Origin: Flavobacterium sp. LHD-80
GTDB taxonomy: Bacteria > Bacteroidota > Bacteroidia > Flavobacteriales > Flavobacteriaceae
Length of the DNA stretch: 64,000 nucleotides
Direction: 5' to 3'
Assembly: GCF_030929605.1 (NCBI RefSeq)
Contig: NZ_JAVFVS010000005.1
Location: 124,001-188,000, forward strand
The notes under the pieces were generated by a model. It made no database searches. It saw only the letters and a list, made by a program, of their open reading frames with translations, and was not told the origin of the DNA. Below are positions 34,439-42,866 of the stretch, one piece after another (the stretch's first letter is position 1; each line of letters opens with the position of its first letter). The translations under genes and the position numbers were made by a program.

Positions 34439-34924
34439 ATGAGCACAACAAGTTTTACAACAACCATACAAGTCGATCAATCTCCTGAAAAAGTTTTTAA
34501 TGCCGTTACCAATGTACGTGGCTGGTGGTCTGAAGAAATTGAAGGAAATACGGCAAAACTGCATGATGAATTTGATTATCATTTTGAAGATATTCACCGA
34601 TGCAAAGTAAAATTAATTGAAGTAATTCCGAATCAAAAAATCGTTTGGTTGGTTGAAGAAAATTATTTCAAATTTACCGAAGACAAAACAGAATGGACCG
34701 GAACAAAACCAACTTTTGAGATTTCAGAAAAAGACGGCAAAACGGAACTACGTTTTACACACTTTGGTCTAACCTCCGAATATGAATGCTTTGAAATTTG
34801 CAGAGGCGCTTGGACCAATTATATTCAAAACAGTCTTAAAAAGCTGATTGAAACTGGAAAAGGCGAACCAAATGCAACGGGAAAACCACAAACAGAAAAC
34901 GAAAAAAGGCTATCTGAAAACTAA
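34439..34924 (+). CDS. SRPBCC (AHSA1/START-like) protein
   Basis: A 161-aa protein of the Aha1-C / START-like fold, which forms a hydrophobic cavity. TTTIQVDQSPEKVFNAVTNVRGWWSEEIEG at the start, KLIEVIPNQKIVWLVEENYF in the middle, and GKTELRFTHFGLTSEYECFEICRGAWTNYIQNSLKKLIETGKG at the end are family features. Ligand unknown. A second SRPBCC gene is at 44.09 kb. Confidence 0.85.
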   Translation: MSTTSFTTTIQVDQSPEKVFNAVTNVRGWWSEEIEGNTAKLHDEFDYHFEDIHRCKVKLIEVIPNQKIVWLVEENYFKFTEDKTEWTGTKPTFEISEKDGKTELRFTHFGLTSEYECFEICRGAWTNYIQNSLKKLIETGKGEPNATGKPQTENEKRLSEN

Positions 34925-35033
34925 AAGCAAAAACCTCAGAATCTTAGTGTCTTAGCATCTTTTTCGACTACAACAAAAGTAGATTTGGCTACAGTCCTTT
35001 TTTAGATGTTGCGCAACTTTGTAACATCTAAAA
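34925..35033. promoter_or_regulatory. Upstream region of the NmrA/AraC pair with an 11-bp dyad
   Basis: TTTTAGATGTT (35000-35010) and AACATCTAAAA (35023-35033) form a perfect 11-bp inverted repeat ending 10 nt before the ATG at 35043. It could be an operator or a leader hairpin. A -7-like TAGATTTG is at 34980-34987. The left part (34930-34962) has the CTTAG words of the octamer repeat family. Confidence 0.45.
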
Positions 35034-35042
35034 TTAGAACAA

Positions 35043-35939
35043 ATGAAAATTATACTTACAGGTTCTTTAGGGAACATCAGCAAACCTTTGGCCAATAATT
35101 TGGCACAAAAAGGACATGATATTTCGATCATTAGCAGTAAAGTTAAAAATCAATCTGAAATTGAAAAACTAGACGCAAAAGCATTAATTGGATCGGTTGA
35201 AGATTTAGATTTTTTGACCGAAAGTTTTACGGGCGCAGATGCTGTTTATTGCATGATTCCACGTGCGAATTATTTTGATCCAAATTTAGATTTAGATGCT
35301 TTTACGCGTAAAATTGGAAATAATTATGCCGAAGCAATTGCTAAATCAGGCGTAAAACGTGTGGTTTTCTTGAGTAGTATTGGAGCGCATTTAGAGAAAA
35401 ATTCAGGAATTATTCAGCGCTATAATGAGATTGAAAGTGTATTGAATAAACTTTCAGATGTTTCAATCACTTTTATGCGTCCAACTTCTTTCTATTACAA
35501 TTTGCTGGCTTATATTCCGATAATCAAAAATCAAGGTATCATCGCTGCCAATTATGGCGCTGATTCTATTATTCCGTGGGTTTCTCCAAATGATATTGCA
35601 GACGCAATTGCTGAAGAACTTACAACTCCGCTTGACGGAAAAAAAGTTCGTTATGTTGCCAGTGAAGAACTTTCTGGTCATGAAACCGCGCGTATTTTAG
35701 GCGAAGCGATTGGAAAACCAGATTTAAAATGGATTTTAACCACCGATCAGGAAACTTTGAATGGTTTGATTGCTGTGGGAATGCAACCAAAAATTGCTGA
35801 AGGTTTAGTCGAAATGTACGCCGCACTTTACAATGGTTTATTAGGCGAAGATTATTACCAAAATCGACCTGCAGAAATGGGGAAAACAAAACTTGCAACA
35901 TATGCAAAAGAATTTGCTTCGATTTACAATCAGAAATAA
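35043..35939 (+). CDS. NmrA-like NAD(P)-binding protein (atypical SDR)
   Basis: A 298-aa Rossmann-fold protein. The dinucleotide loop is LTGSLGNISKPLA (4-16; GxxGxxxxxL), and VVFLSSIGAHLEKNSG with FMRPTSFYYNLLAYIP is typical of NmrA/HSCARG and azoreductase-like relatives. They sense or use NADP(H). The gene is 12 nt upstream of an AraC-type regulator, a frequent pairing for such oxidoreductases. Confidence 0.87.
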   Translation: MKIILTGSLGNISKPLANNLAQKGHDISIISSKVKNQSEIEKLDAKALIGSVEDLDFLTESFTGADAVYCMIPRANYFDPNLDLDAFTRKIGNNYAEAIAKSGVKRVVFLSSIGAHLEKNSGIIQRYNEIESVLNKLSDVSITFMRPTSFYYNLLAYIPIIKNQGIIAANYGADSIIPWVSPNDIADAIAEELTTPLDGKKVRYVASEELSGHETARILGEAIGKPDLKWILTTDQETLNGLIAVGMQPKIAEGLVEMYAALYNGLLGEDYYQNRPAEMGKTKLATYAKEFASIYNQK

Positions 35940-35951
35940 GTAACTTAGACT

Positions 35952-36866
35952 ATGGCAAATCTTCAACCACACCGAATAAAAACCATCAGCGAATTTCATG
36001 AATTTAGAGATTTGCCAAAACCGCAGCATCCGTTAATCAGCGTTTATAATTTTGAAGATCTTAAATATCTCAACGAAGCCGAACCAAAAAGCTTAATGTT
36101 GGATTTTTATTCGATTGCGCTCAAAAGAAATTCGAATGCAAAAATGCGCTACGGTCAACAAGAATATGATTTTAAAGAAGGTGTTTTAATGTTTATTTCG
36201 CCAGGCCAAGTTTTTTCAATCGAAGGAAATTCAGAACTGCAACATACAGGATGGTCATTATTGATCCATCCTGATTTTTTATGGAATACACCTTTGGCAC
36301 AAAAAATCAAACAATATGACTATTTTGGTTATGCGGTTCACGAAGCACTGCATCTTTCTGATAAAGAAGAAAATATGCTTATCAGTATTATAAAAAATAT
36401 TCAGCAGGAATATCAATCCAATATTGATAAATTTAGCCAAGATGTTATTATTGCTCAAATTGAATTATTTCTAACTTATTCTGAGCGTTTTTACAACCGA
36501 CAATTTATTACCCGAAAAATAAGCAATCATCAAATATTAGCTCGGTTGGAAAAATTACTTGAAGAGTATTTCAACGATCTTTCTTTATCAAAAAAAGGTT
36601 TGCCAACAGTTCAGTTTATTGCCGAAAACTTAAATGTTTCGCCCAATTATTTAAGTGGTTTATTAAAGTTGCTCACGGGTCAAAGCACACAACAACATAT
36701 TCACAATAAATTAATCGAAAAGGCTAAAGAAAAACTTTCGACAACCAGTTTGTCAATCAGTGAAATTGCATTTGAATTAGGTTTTGAACATCAACAATCC
36801 TTCAGCAAATTATTCAAAACTAAAACAAATGTCTCGCCTTTAGAATTCAGACAATCATTCAATTAA
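35952..36866 (+). CDS. AraC family transcriptional regulator
   Basis: A 304-aa regulator. The N-terminal half (about 30-190) is a cupin-like sensor region (YGQQEYDFKEGVLMFISPGQVFSIEG). The C-terminal AraC domain at about 200-302 has two HTH motifs: VQFIAENLNVSPNYLSGLLKLLTGQS and ISEIAFELGFEHQQSFSKLFKTKTNVSPLEFRQSF. It is probably co-transcribed with, and may regulate, the NmrA-like gene just upstream. The inducer is unknown. Confidence 0.9.
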   Translation: MANLQPHRIKTISEFHEFRDLPKPQHPLISVYNFEDLKYLNEAEPKSLMLDFYSIALKRNSNAKMRYGQQEYDFKEGVLMFISPGQVFSIEGNSELQHTGWSLLIHPDFLWNTPLAQKIKQYDYFGYAVHEALHLSDKEENMLISIIKNIQQEYQSNIDKFSQDVIIAQIELFLTYSERFYNRQFITRKISNHQILARLEKLLEEYFNDLSLSKKGLPTVQFIAENLNVSPNYLSGLLKLLTGQSTQQHIHNKLIEKAKEKLSTTSLSISEIAFELGFEHQQSFSKLFKTKTNVSPLEFRQSFN

Positions 36867-36928
36867 AAATTATTTCGATACATGTAATTCATAATTTTTA
36901 TAAATTAGTGCTTCTAAAACCCTAATTT

Positions 36929-37354
36929 ATGAACCCTATTTTAAGAAATACTTTGGCCGTTATCATTGGTCTTTTTGTTGGAAGCATTGTAAACATGAGT
37001 ATAATTTTAATAAGCGGTTCGATTATTCCGCCTCCAAATGGCGCTGATAATACTACGATGGAAGGACTTAAAGCAACTATGCATTTGTTTGAGCCTAAAC
37101 ATTTTCTATTTCCATTTTTAGCACACGCTATCGGGACATTTGCGGGAGCTGCAACAACTGCAATAATTGCATTTAATCATAAAAAGAAATTGGCACTGGT
37201 TATTGGCGCTTTCTTTTTATTAGGCGGTATTATAAGTGTTTGTTCGCTTCCATCGCCAATGTGGTTTACAGTTGTCGATTTAGTTTTTGCTTATATTCCA
37301 ATGGCATATCTGGCTTTAAAATTAACCTGTAGAAGAAAACCTCAACTCCACTAA
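36929..37354 (+). CDS. Uncharacterised four-helix membrane protein
   Basis: A 141-aa protein with hydrophobic segments at about 7-31, 57-80, 87-106 and 112-131. Distinctive stretches: LFVGSIVNMSIILISGSIIPPPNG and FLFPFLAHAIGTFAGA. I recognise it only as a type seen in many Bacteroidota, with no known role. It ends 1 nt before the next small gene, so both are likely one transcript. Confidence 0.75.
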   Translation: MNPILRNTLAVIIGLFVGSIVNMSIILISGSIIPPPNGADNTTMEGLKATMHLFEPKHFLFPFLAHAIGTFAGAATTAIIAFNHKKKLALVIGAFFLLGGIISVCSLPSPMWFTVVDLVFAYIPMAYLALKLTCRRKPQLH

Positions 37355-37355
37355 A

Positions 37356-37571
37356 ATGAACAGCAAGCCTATAAATGTTAAACCAGCCAAAATGTGCTAC
37401 GAACATATTGGCGGAAAACTAGGCCAACTACTTGCCATAACTTTTGCTGAAAAAGGATGGATTGCCAAAAAAAATCCAGCTGATAAACATTTTTATATTA
37501 CCGAAATTGGCCTAACAGAATTCGGAAAACTCGGCATTGATCTTTCTGAAATAAAACTCGAAGATTTCTAA
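37356..37571 (+). CDS. Stand-alone C-terminal domain of an ArsR-like regulator
   Basis: A 71-aa protein. CYEHIGGKLGQLLAITFAEKGWI and FYITEIGLTEFGKLGIDL correspond to the second, C-terminal part of a group of ArsR-family regulators (CYDHLAGRLG...LTPAG...LGIDL). The N-terminal winged-helix DNA-binding domain is absent. So it is either a remnant or a small domain that works alone, for instance in partner binding. The ATG at 37356 follows the membrane-protein stop by 1 nt. Confidence 0.6.
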   Translation: MNSKPINVKPAKMCYEHIGGKLGQLLAITFAEKGWIAKKNPADKHFYITEIGLTEFGKLGIDLSEIKLEDF

Positions 37572-37643
37572 AAAACAACGATCAATTACTTAATACTGTA
37601 GCTTCAAATTTCTTAACTTAGTTCGCTTTTATATTTAAAGATC

Positions 37644-38012
37644 ATGACTAGGAAAGAAATTGCCCGAGACTTCTTAAAACTTGCTGCCAAAGGGCATTCG
37701 CACGAAGCGTTCCGACTTCACGTTGGCAAAAAATTCAAACATCATAATGCCTATTTTAAAGGTGATGCCGATACTTTGATGCTAGCAATGGAAGAATCGG
37801 CAAGAACAAATCCGAACAAGATTTTCAAAATTCATCATATTTTAGAAGATGATAATCTGGTTGCAGTCCATTCGCATTTAAAACAAAGTCCGACAGACTT
37901 GGGATTTGCCGTTGTTCATATTATGAAATTTAAAGCCGATAAAATTGTAGAACTTTGGGATTTAGGACAGCAAATTCGCCCGGAGACTATTAACGAAAAC
38001 GGAATGTTTTAA
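37644..38012 (+). CDS. SnoaL-like / NTF2-fold protein
   Basis: A 122-aa protein with the SnoaL-like cone fold: IARDFLKLAAKGHSHEAFRLHVGKKFKHHNAYFKGDADTLMLAMEESARTNP and VVHIMKFKADKIVELWDLGQ. Members are enzymes or binding proteins; the catalytic set cannot be assigned here. It stands alone, followed by a palindromic repeat. Confidence 0.82.
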   Translation: MTRKEIARDFLKLAAKGHSHEAFRLHVGKKFKHHNAYFKGDADTLMLAMEESARTNPNKIFKIHHILEDDNLVAVHSHLKQSPTDLGFAVVHIMKFKADKIVELWDLGQQIRPETINENGMF

Positions 38013-38118
38013 ATTAATTATTAATGGTGAATTGTTAATTGTAAATTAAAAAAAATAACAATTATAAACATTAGCCTCAACATTTTACAATTATCAATTT
38101 ATAATTCACAATTAAAAA
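38013..38118. repeat. AATTGTTAATTGTAAATT palindromic repeat
   Basis: Left arm words (taatggtgaattgttaattgtaaatt, 38022-38048) are complementary to the right arm (tttacaattatcaatttataattcacaatta, 38087-38116). The right arm ends 4 nt before the next ATG. Same family as at 25.98 and 43.99 kb. Confidence 0.65.
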
Positions 38119-38119
38119 G

Positions 38120-39160
38120 ATGACCTTTTTATCCAAAACACTTTCTCTATTTTCTTTAATTTTTCTTTTTTCAAATTGTAATTCTTTTGCCCAGAAAAAA
38201 GATGATTATGTGGCCAAAATCGACAGTCTTGTCCAAAATACTTCGCCTATTTTTAATGGTGTTATTCTGATTTCAAAAAATGGGAAAACATTGTATTCTA
38301 AAGTAAAAGGCGTTACTGATTTCGATACCAAAAAACCTTTAAAATTAGACAGTCAATTTGAAATCATGTCCAACAGCAAATTGATAACGGCTGTTTTGAT
38401 TTTATTAGAAGTTGAAAAAGGAAAAGTAGAACTGAATGCGCCAATAAAAAAATATTTGCCAGAATTGACGCAAACTTGGGCCGATTCGGTTACGGTTCAC
38501 CAGCTTTTAAATCACACGCACGGAATTGTTGATTTGAAAAAACCTTTGGCTTTTAAGCCAGGAACGCGTTTTGAATACGGAAATCTGAGCAATACGCTTC
38601 TTACGAAAATTATTGAAAATGTGTCTCAAAAAAGCTATTCAGAAATAGCAAACGCTCTTTTCAAAAAACTAAAAATGAAAAATACCTATTGTTATTCAAA
38701 AGATAAAAATCAAAATTTAGTTACTGGATATATTAATTCTGGCGGAACTTTTGAAAAAGTAACCAAAACTCAGATTACACCACAAAGTTTAGGCGCTGAC
38801 GGGGTCGTTTCAACAGTAAATGATCTGGCAATTTGGAACAACAATCTTCATAAAGGAAAAATTCTAAAACCAGAAACTTATAAGTCGATGCTTAATTATA
38901 ACATAACTTCTGAACATGATTTCTTCGGAAAAGAATATGAAGGTTATGGCTACGGAATTAGAATTGTTGAAAAAGAAGCAGTAAAATACATTGGTCATAC
39001 TGGTTTAGGTGACGGATTTTCATCTGTAAATTTATATTTCCCAGAAAGTAACATTAGTTTGATTATTATGGAAAATCAGATGAATAAAAATGCTGATTTG
39101 TTTTATATATCCGAATTTAAAATCAAAAATATTCTTTTGAGAAGCGATTTACTAAAATAA
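38120..39160 (+). CDS. Serine beta-lactamase-like hydrolase (class C / DD-peptidase fold)
   Basis: A 346-aa protein with an N-terminal signal sequence (lipobox-like SNC at 18-20, or cleavage at SFAQ). Catalytic motifs of the S12 family: SNSK with nucleophile S84 and K87, then YGN in FEYGNLSNTLL, and GHTG in YIGHTGLGDGFSS. VHQLLNHTHGI is also typical. Most family members are esterases or D-Ala peptidases, not antibiotic-resistance enzymes. Confidence 0.88.
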   Translation: MTFLSKTLSLFSLIFLFSNCNSFAQKKDDYVAKIDSLVQNTSPIFNGVILISKNGKTLYSKVKGVTDFDTKKPLKLDSQFEIMSNSKLITAVLILLEVEKGKVELNAPIKKYLPELTQTWADSVTVHQLLNHTHGIVDLKKPLAFKPGTRFEYGNLSNTLLTKIIENVSQKSYSEIANALFKKLKMKNTYCYSKDKNQNLVTGYINSGGTFEKVTKTQITPQSLGADGVVSTVNDLAIWNNNLHKGKILKPETYKSMLNYNITSEHDFFGKEYEGYGYGIRIVEKEAVKYIGHTGLGDGFSSVNLYFPESNISLIIMENQMNKNADLFYISEFKIKNILLRSDLLK

Positions 39161-39172
39161 AAACGAATTCAA

Positions 39173-39595
39173 ATGGCTAAAAATAAAACCAACGAAACTG
39201 AAAGCAGTGTTACCGATTTTATCAATACTGCCGAGAATGAAGCAAAAAGAAATGACGCTTTTGAGCTTTTAAAAATCATGGAACAAACAAGTGGTTTTGA
39301 ACCTAAAATGTGGGGACCAAGCATTATTGGTTTCGGAAGCTACCATTACAAATATGCGAGCGGACATGAAGGCGACGCACCTTTGGCTGGTTTTTCGCCA
39401 AGAACAGCAGCGATTTCCCTGTATCTTTATTTGCCCCCAGAAGAAAGAGAAGAACTTCTTTCAAAATTAGGAAAGCATAAAGCAGCAAAAGGCTGTATTT
39501 ATGTCAAAAAACTAGCTGATATTGATATTGAAATTCTTAAAAAAATGATTTTGATTTCAATAAAAGAGTTGCAAAAACAATATCCTTCTAACTAA
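39173..39595 (+). CDS. DUF1801 protein, second of three
   Basis: A 140-aa protein: SSVTDFINTAENEAKRNDAFELLKIMEQTSGFEPKMWGPSIIGFGSYHYKYASGHEGDAPLAGFSPRTAAISLYLY is the classic form of DUF1801. It lies 12 nt after the beta-lactamase-like gene and 6 nt before the MBL hydrolase gene, so all three may be one operon. Function unknown. Confidence 0.85.
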   Translation: MAKNKTNETESSVTDFINTAENEAKRNDAFELLKIMEQTSGFEPKMWGPSIIGFGSYHYKYASGHEGDAPLAGFSPRTAAISLYLYLPPEEREELLSKLGKHKAAKGCIYVKKLADIDIEILKKMILISIKELQKQYPSN

Positions 39596-39601
39596 AAAAT
39601 T

Positions 39602-40699
39602 ATGAGCCTTACTATATTTATTCTTTTAGCAGCCGTCGCACTCTATTTTGCATATCATCCTAGATTCGGGAAAAGGCCTGCTGGCGATCGACTGGCTTTA
39701 ATACAAAAATCACCTCAGTATAAAAACGGTAAATTCGAAAACGAAAGCTTCACACCTGAACTTGCGGAAGGTTACGGTTATTTTGATGTTTTAAAAGAAT
39801 TTTTCTTCAAGAAAGTAGACCGTAAAATTCCAACTGATGTGATTCCCTCAGTAAAAACTAATTTACATGAAATTCCGTTAGATCAGGACATTCTGGTTTG
39901 GTTTGGACATTCGTCTTATTACATTCAGCTTGAAGGAAAGCGTTTTTTAATTGATCCTGTTTTTAGTGGTAACGCCTCACCTATCTACGGCACTACAAAA
40001 GCATTTAAAGGCACCGAAATTTATACTGCCAATGATATTCCCGAAATTGATTATTTACTGATGACACACGATCATTATGATCATTTAGATTATGCGACAA
40101 TTATGGCTTTGAAGCCAAAAATTAAAAAGGTAATTACGGCACTTGGCGTTGGCTCTCATTTTGAATTTTGGAAATTCCCTTCGGAAATTATAATCGAAAA
40201 AGATTGGCACGAAAAAATAGAATTAGATCAAAATTTAACGCTTTATACCACTCCGTCAAGACATTTTTCGGGCAGAAGCATTAAACGTTGCAACACGCTT
40301 TGGACTTCTTTTGTTTTGGAAACCAAAGATTTTAAAATGTATTTGGGAGGAGACAGCGGTTACGATTCCCATTATGCCGCAATTGGACAAAAATTTGGCC
40401 CTTTTGATATTGTGCTGATTGACAATGGCCAATATAATCCAGCTTGGAAATACATTCATAATTTACCGGAAGATGTGATAAAAGCGATAAAAGATTTGAA
40501 AGCCAAAAGAGTCTTTCCTGTTCATTCGTCTAAATTTGCATTGGCACTTCATCCTTGGGACGAACCTTTGAAAAAAATAACCGAATTGAACGCGAATTCA
40601 GAAAATTCAATTCCGTTAATTACCCCTAAAATAGGCCAAATAGTAGAATTAAAAAATGAAAATCAGGAATTTGAACAGTGGTGGAAAGGGGTTAATTAA
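39602..40699 (+). CDS. MBL-fold metallo-hydrolase, NAPE-PLD/UlaG-like
   Basis: A 365-aa protein. One N-terminal hydrophobic segment (3-18) may anchor it. WFGHSSYYIQLEGKRFLIDPVF starts the MBL domain, the metal motif is MTHDHYDHLD (HxHxDH), TPSRHFSGR and GDSGYD follow, and FPVHSSKFALALHPWDEP near the end is shared with N-acyl-phosphatidylethanolamine phospholipase D-like and RomA-like proteins. A phospholipase-type activity is possible but not shown. Confidence 0.88.
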   Translation: MSLTIFILLAAVALYFAYHPRFGKRPAGDRLALIQKSPQYKNGKFENESFTPELAEGYGYFDVLKEFFFKKVDRKIPTDVIPSVKTNLHEIPLDQDILVWFGHSSYYIQLEGKRFLIDPVFSGNASPIYGTTKAFKGTEIYTANDIPEIDYLLMTHDHYDHLDYATIMALKPKIKKVITALGVGSHFEFWKFPSEIIIEKDWHEKIELDQNLTLYTTPSRHFSGRSIKRCNTLWTSFVLETKDFKMYLGGDSGYDSHYAAIGQKFGPFDIVLIDNGQYNPAWKYIHNLPEDVIKAIKDLKAKRVFPVHSSKFALALHPWDEPLKKITELNANSENSIPLITPKIGQIVELKNENQEFEQWWKGVN

Positions 40700-40757
40700 T
40701 GATTAATTGTTAATTGTTAATTGCAAACTTGAAACTTGAAACTTGAAACAAAATCGC

Positions 40758-40836
40758 TGTCACCCTGAGCGAAGTCGAAGGACGCTCCAATTGGAACGTG
40801 GGCTTCTCCCGAAGTCTCGGGACGCTCAGCCTGACA
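40758..40836. repeat. Palindromic repeat copy A (mixed arms)
   Basis: Left arm TGTCACCCTGAGCGAAGTCG... is of class 1, as in copy C; right arm CTTCTCCCGAAGTCTCGGG ACGCTCAG is of class 2, as in copy B. The core GACGCTCCAATTGGAACGTG is shared with B. Flanked by ACTTGAAAC direct repeats (40726-40750 and 40847-40872). Confidence 0.85.
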
Positions 40837-40876
40837 AACATACGCAAAACTTGAAACCTGAAACTTGAAACAAAAA

Positions 40877-41401
40877 ATGAACAATTATACCATTCGAAAC
40901 GCAAATCCTTCAGAATTTGAAGAAATTGGAAAGCTTTTAATTAGCGTTTATTCAAAATTAGAAGGTTTTCCGAAAGAAGATGAACAGCCCAATTATTATA
41001 AAATGCTAGCCAATATTGGCGATTTTACAAAACACCCGGAAACTGAACTTTTAGTTGCCATTGATGAAAATAATTCAATTCTTGGTGCCGTTGTTTATTT
41101 TAACGATATGCAATTTTACGGTTCTGGCGGAATAGCAACACAAGAAAAAGATTCGGCTGGATTTCGTCTTTTGGGTGTAGATTCTCAAGCGCGTGGCAAA
41201 GGAATTGGCAAACTTTTGACTTTAGAATGCATTAAAAAAGCAACAGAAAATAACCGTAAACAAGTTATTATCCATTCTACTTTAGCGATGAAAACAGCTT
41301 GGGGAATGTATGAAAATATTGGTTTTAAAAGATCTGAGGATTTAGATTTTATGCAGGGAGAACTTCCTGTATTTGGATTTAGATACCAATTAATTTCGTG
41401 A
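40877..41401 (+). CDS. GNAT family N-acetyltransferase
   Basis: A 174-aa acetyltransferase: NNYTIRNANPSEFEEIGKLLISVYSKLEGFP at the start, LLGVDSQARGKGIGKLLTLECI as the acetyl-CoA loop (RGKGIG), and SAWGMYENIGF-type motif B (TAWGMYENIGFKR). The ATG at 40877 is preferred over the TTG at 40865, which lies inside the ACTTGAAAC repeat. The gene end overlaps the first frame codons of the lactonase frame only if the non-biological upstream start there is used. Confidence 0.85.
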   Translation: MNNYTIRNANPSEFEEIGKLLISVYSKLEGFPKEDEQPNYYKMLANIGDFTKHPETELLVAIDENNSILGAVVYFNDMQFYGSGGIATQEKDSAGFRLLGVDSQARGKGIGKLLTLECIKKATENNRKQVIIHSTLAMKTAWGMYENIGFKRSEDLDFMQGELPVFGFRYQLIS

Positions 41402-41421
41402 AATACTTGAAATACTTCTTT

Positions 41422-41511
41422 TGTGACCCTGAGCGTCCCGAGACTTCGGGAGAAGGACGCTCCAATTGGAACGTGGGCTTCTCCCGAAGTCTCGGGACGC
41501 TCAGCCTGACA
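41422..41511. repeat. Palindromic repeat copy B (perfect 25-bp arms)
   Basis: The arm at 41431-41455 is the exact reverse complement of 41478-41502 (25 bp). The 22-nt centre holds CCAATTGG. Both arms are of class 2 (CCCGAGACTTCGGG). It sits between the GNAT and lactonase genes, and the lactonase frame runs through it without a stop. Confidence 0.9.
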
Positions 41512-41553
41512 AAACGAGCAAAATTTGAAACATTAAACCTGAAACTAAAAAAC

Positions 41554-42678
41554 TTGAAACAAAAAATAACCTTTATAGCAATTGCCTTTCTCGCAACTTT
41601 AAATATTTCTGCTCAAAATACTTATGTCTTTTTGGGCTCTTATAATCGTGATAAAAATGCTGAAGCCATTCAAGTTTATCAATTGGACACTGTAAATGGG
41701 AAATTAACCAAAACAGCATCGGCAAAAAACATTATTAATCCGTCTTATTTGAATGTTTCACCAAATGGAAAATATGTTTACGCTTGCACCGATACCAAAA
41801 CGCCAAATGCAGGAAGCGTCAGCAGTTTTGAATTTAATCCCGAAAACAAAAGCCTGACTTTTTTAAACAGCCAAAGAAGCGGTGGAGAAAATCCGGTTTA
41901 TGTTACGGTTCACAAAAGCGGAAAATGGATAGCGAATGCCAATTATACCGAAGGAAGTGTTTCTATTTTTCCGATTTTAGAAAACGGAAAAATCGACTCA
42001 ATTGCGCAGAATTTCCAATATATGGACGGAAGTACGCACAAAGAAAGACAAACTCGATCGCACGTTCATTCGGCCATATTTTCGCCTCAATTTGATTATT
42101 TATTTTTACCCGATTTAGGTGCTGATAAAATACGTTGCTATGCATTCGACGAAAATCAGAAGAAACCTTTAATCGAAACTAAAACTCCATTCGCAAAAAC
42201 AGATTTAGAAGCCGGACCAAGACATTTTACTTTCCATCCGAATCAAAAATTTGGGTATTGTATTGAAGAAATGGCGGGCCAAATAAGTGTTTATAAATAC
42301 GATAATGGTGTTTTAAATAAAATCCAGCGCATTGCTACTCATCCAGATAAAATAAAAGACGGTTTTGAAAGTTCAGACATTCATATTTCACCTGACGGAA
42401 AATTTCTTTACGCGACCAATAGAGGAAAAGAAAACAATATTGCCATTTTTACAATTGATGAAAATGGGCTTTTAAAAAATATTGGATATCAATCTACTTT
42501 GGGAAAACATCCGCGTGTTTTTGCCATTGACGAAAGCGGAAAATTTTTAATTGCTTCGAATGTAAATACTGGAAATGTGGTCGTTTTTAAAAGAAATTCA
42601 AAAACTGGACTGCTTAAAAAAGTAGGAAAAGAAGTAAAAATGGAAAACGTATCATGTGTTCAAGTAAAACGGATTTGA
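41554..42678 (+). CDS. Lactonase family (6-phosphogluconolactonase-like) protein, TTG start
   Basis: A seven-bladed beta-propeller of 374 aa. With TTG at 41554 the protein begins KQKITFIAIAFLATLNISAQ, a proper signal peptide, followed by NTYVFLGSYNRDKN. SPNGKYVYACTDTK, NPVYVTVHKSGKWIANANYTEGSVSIFP, SHVHSAIFSPQ, GPRHFTFHPNQKFGYCIEE and SSDIHISPDGKFLYATNRG are typical Pgl repeats. The frame is open to an ATG at 41398, but those extra 52 codons translate the palindromic repeat copy B, so the longer start is rejected. Being exported, it is unlikely to serve the pentose phosphate pathway. Confidence 0.88.
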   Translation: MKQKITFIAIAFLATLNISAQNTYVFLGSYNRDKNAEAIQVYQLDTVNGKLTKTASAKNIINPSYLNVSPNGKYVYACTDTKTPNAGSVSSFEFNPENKSLTFLNSQRSGGENPVYVTVHKSGKWIANANYTEGSVSIFPILENGKIDSIAQNFQYMDGSTHKERQTRSHVHSAIFSPQFDYLFLPDLGADKIRCYAFDENQKKPLIETKTPFAKTDLEAGPRHFTFHPNQKFGYCIEEMAGQISVYKYDNGVLNKIQRIATHPDKIKDGFESSDIHISPDGKFLYATNRGKENNIAIFTIDENGLLKNIGYQSTLGKHPRVFAIDESGKFLIASNVNTGNVVVFKRNSKTGLLKKVGKEVKMENVSCVQVKRI

Positions 42679-42687
42679 TTTTTATTG

Positions 42688-42828
42688 CCCACAGATTAAA
42701 CTGATTTAAACTGATTAGCACAGTTTTTTTGTCATTCCGAGGAACGAGGAATCTCCGTAAGTAGCTCTACAAAGATTTGACTCTCGTTTCGGAGTTTTTT
42801 GTGGAGATTGCTCGTTCCTCGAAATGAC
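42688..42828. repeat. Palindromic repeat, GTCATTCCGAGGAACGAGG type
   Basis: GTCATTCCGAGGAACGAGGAATCTCC is split across 42731-42756 and matches the complement of 42803-42828 at 24 of 26 positions. The centre has gtagctctacaaagattt and gactctcgtttcggag. A short ACAGATTAAACTGATTTAAACTGATT segment precedes it (42696-42716). This class is widespread in Bacteroidota (recalled). Confidence 0.8.
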
Positions 42829-42866
42829 AAACTTTGTCTTATTAACCACCAAAAAACAAAAAAATT

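Noticed and set aside
38120..39160. Antibiotic-resistance beta-lactamase
   Set aside because: The S12 motifs are present, but most such chromosomal proteins are esterases or peptidases; nothing shows beta-lactam hydrolysis.
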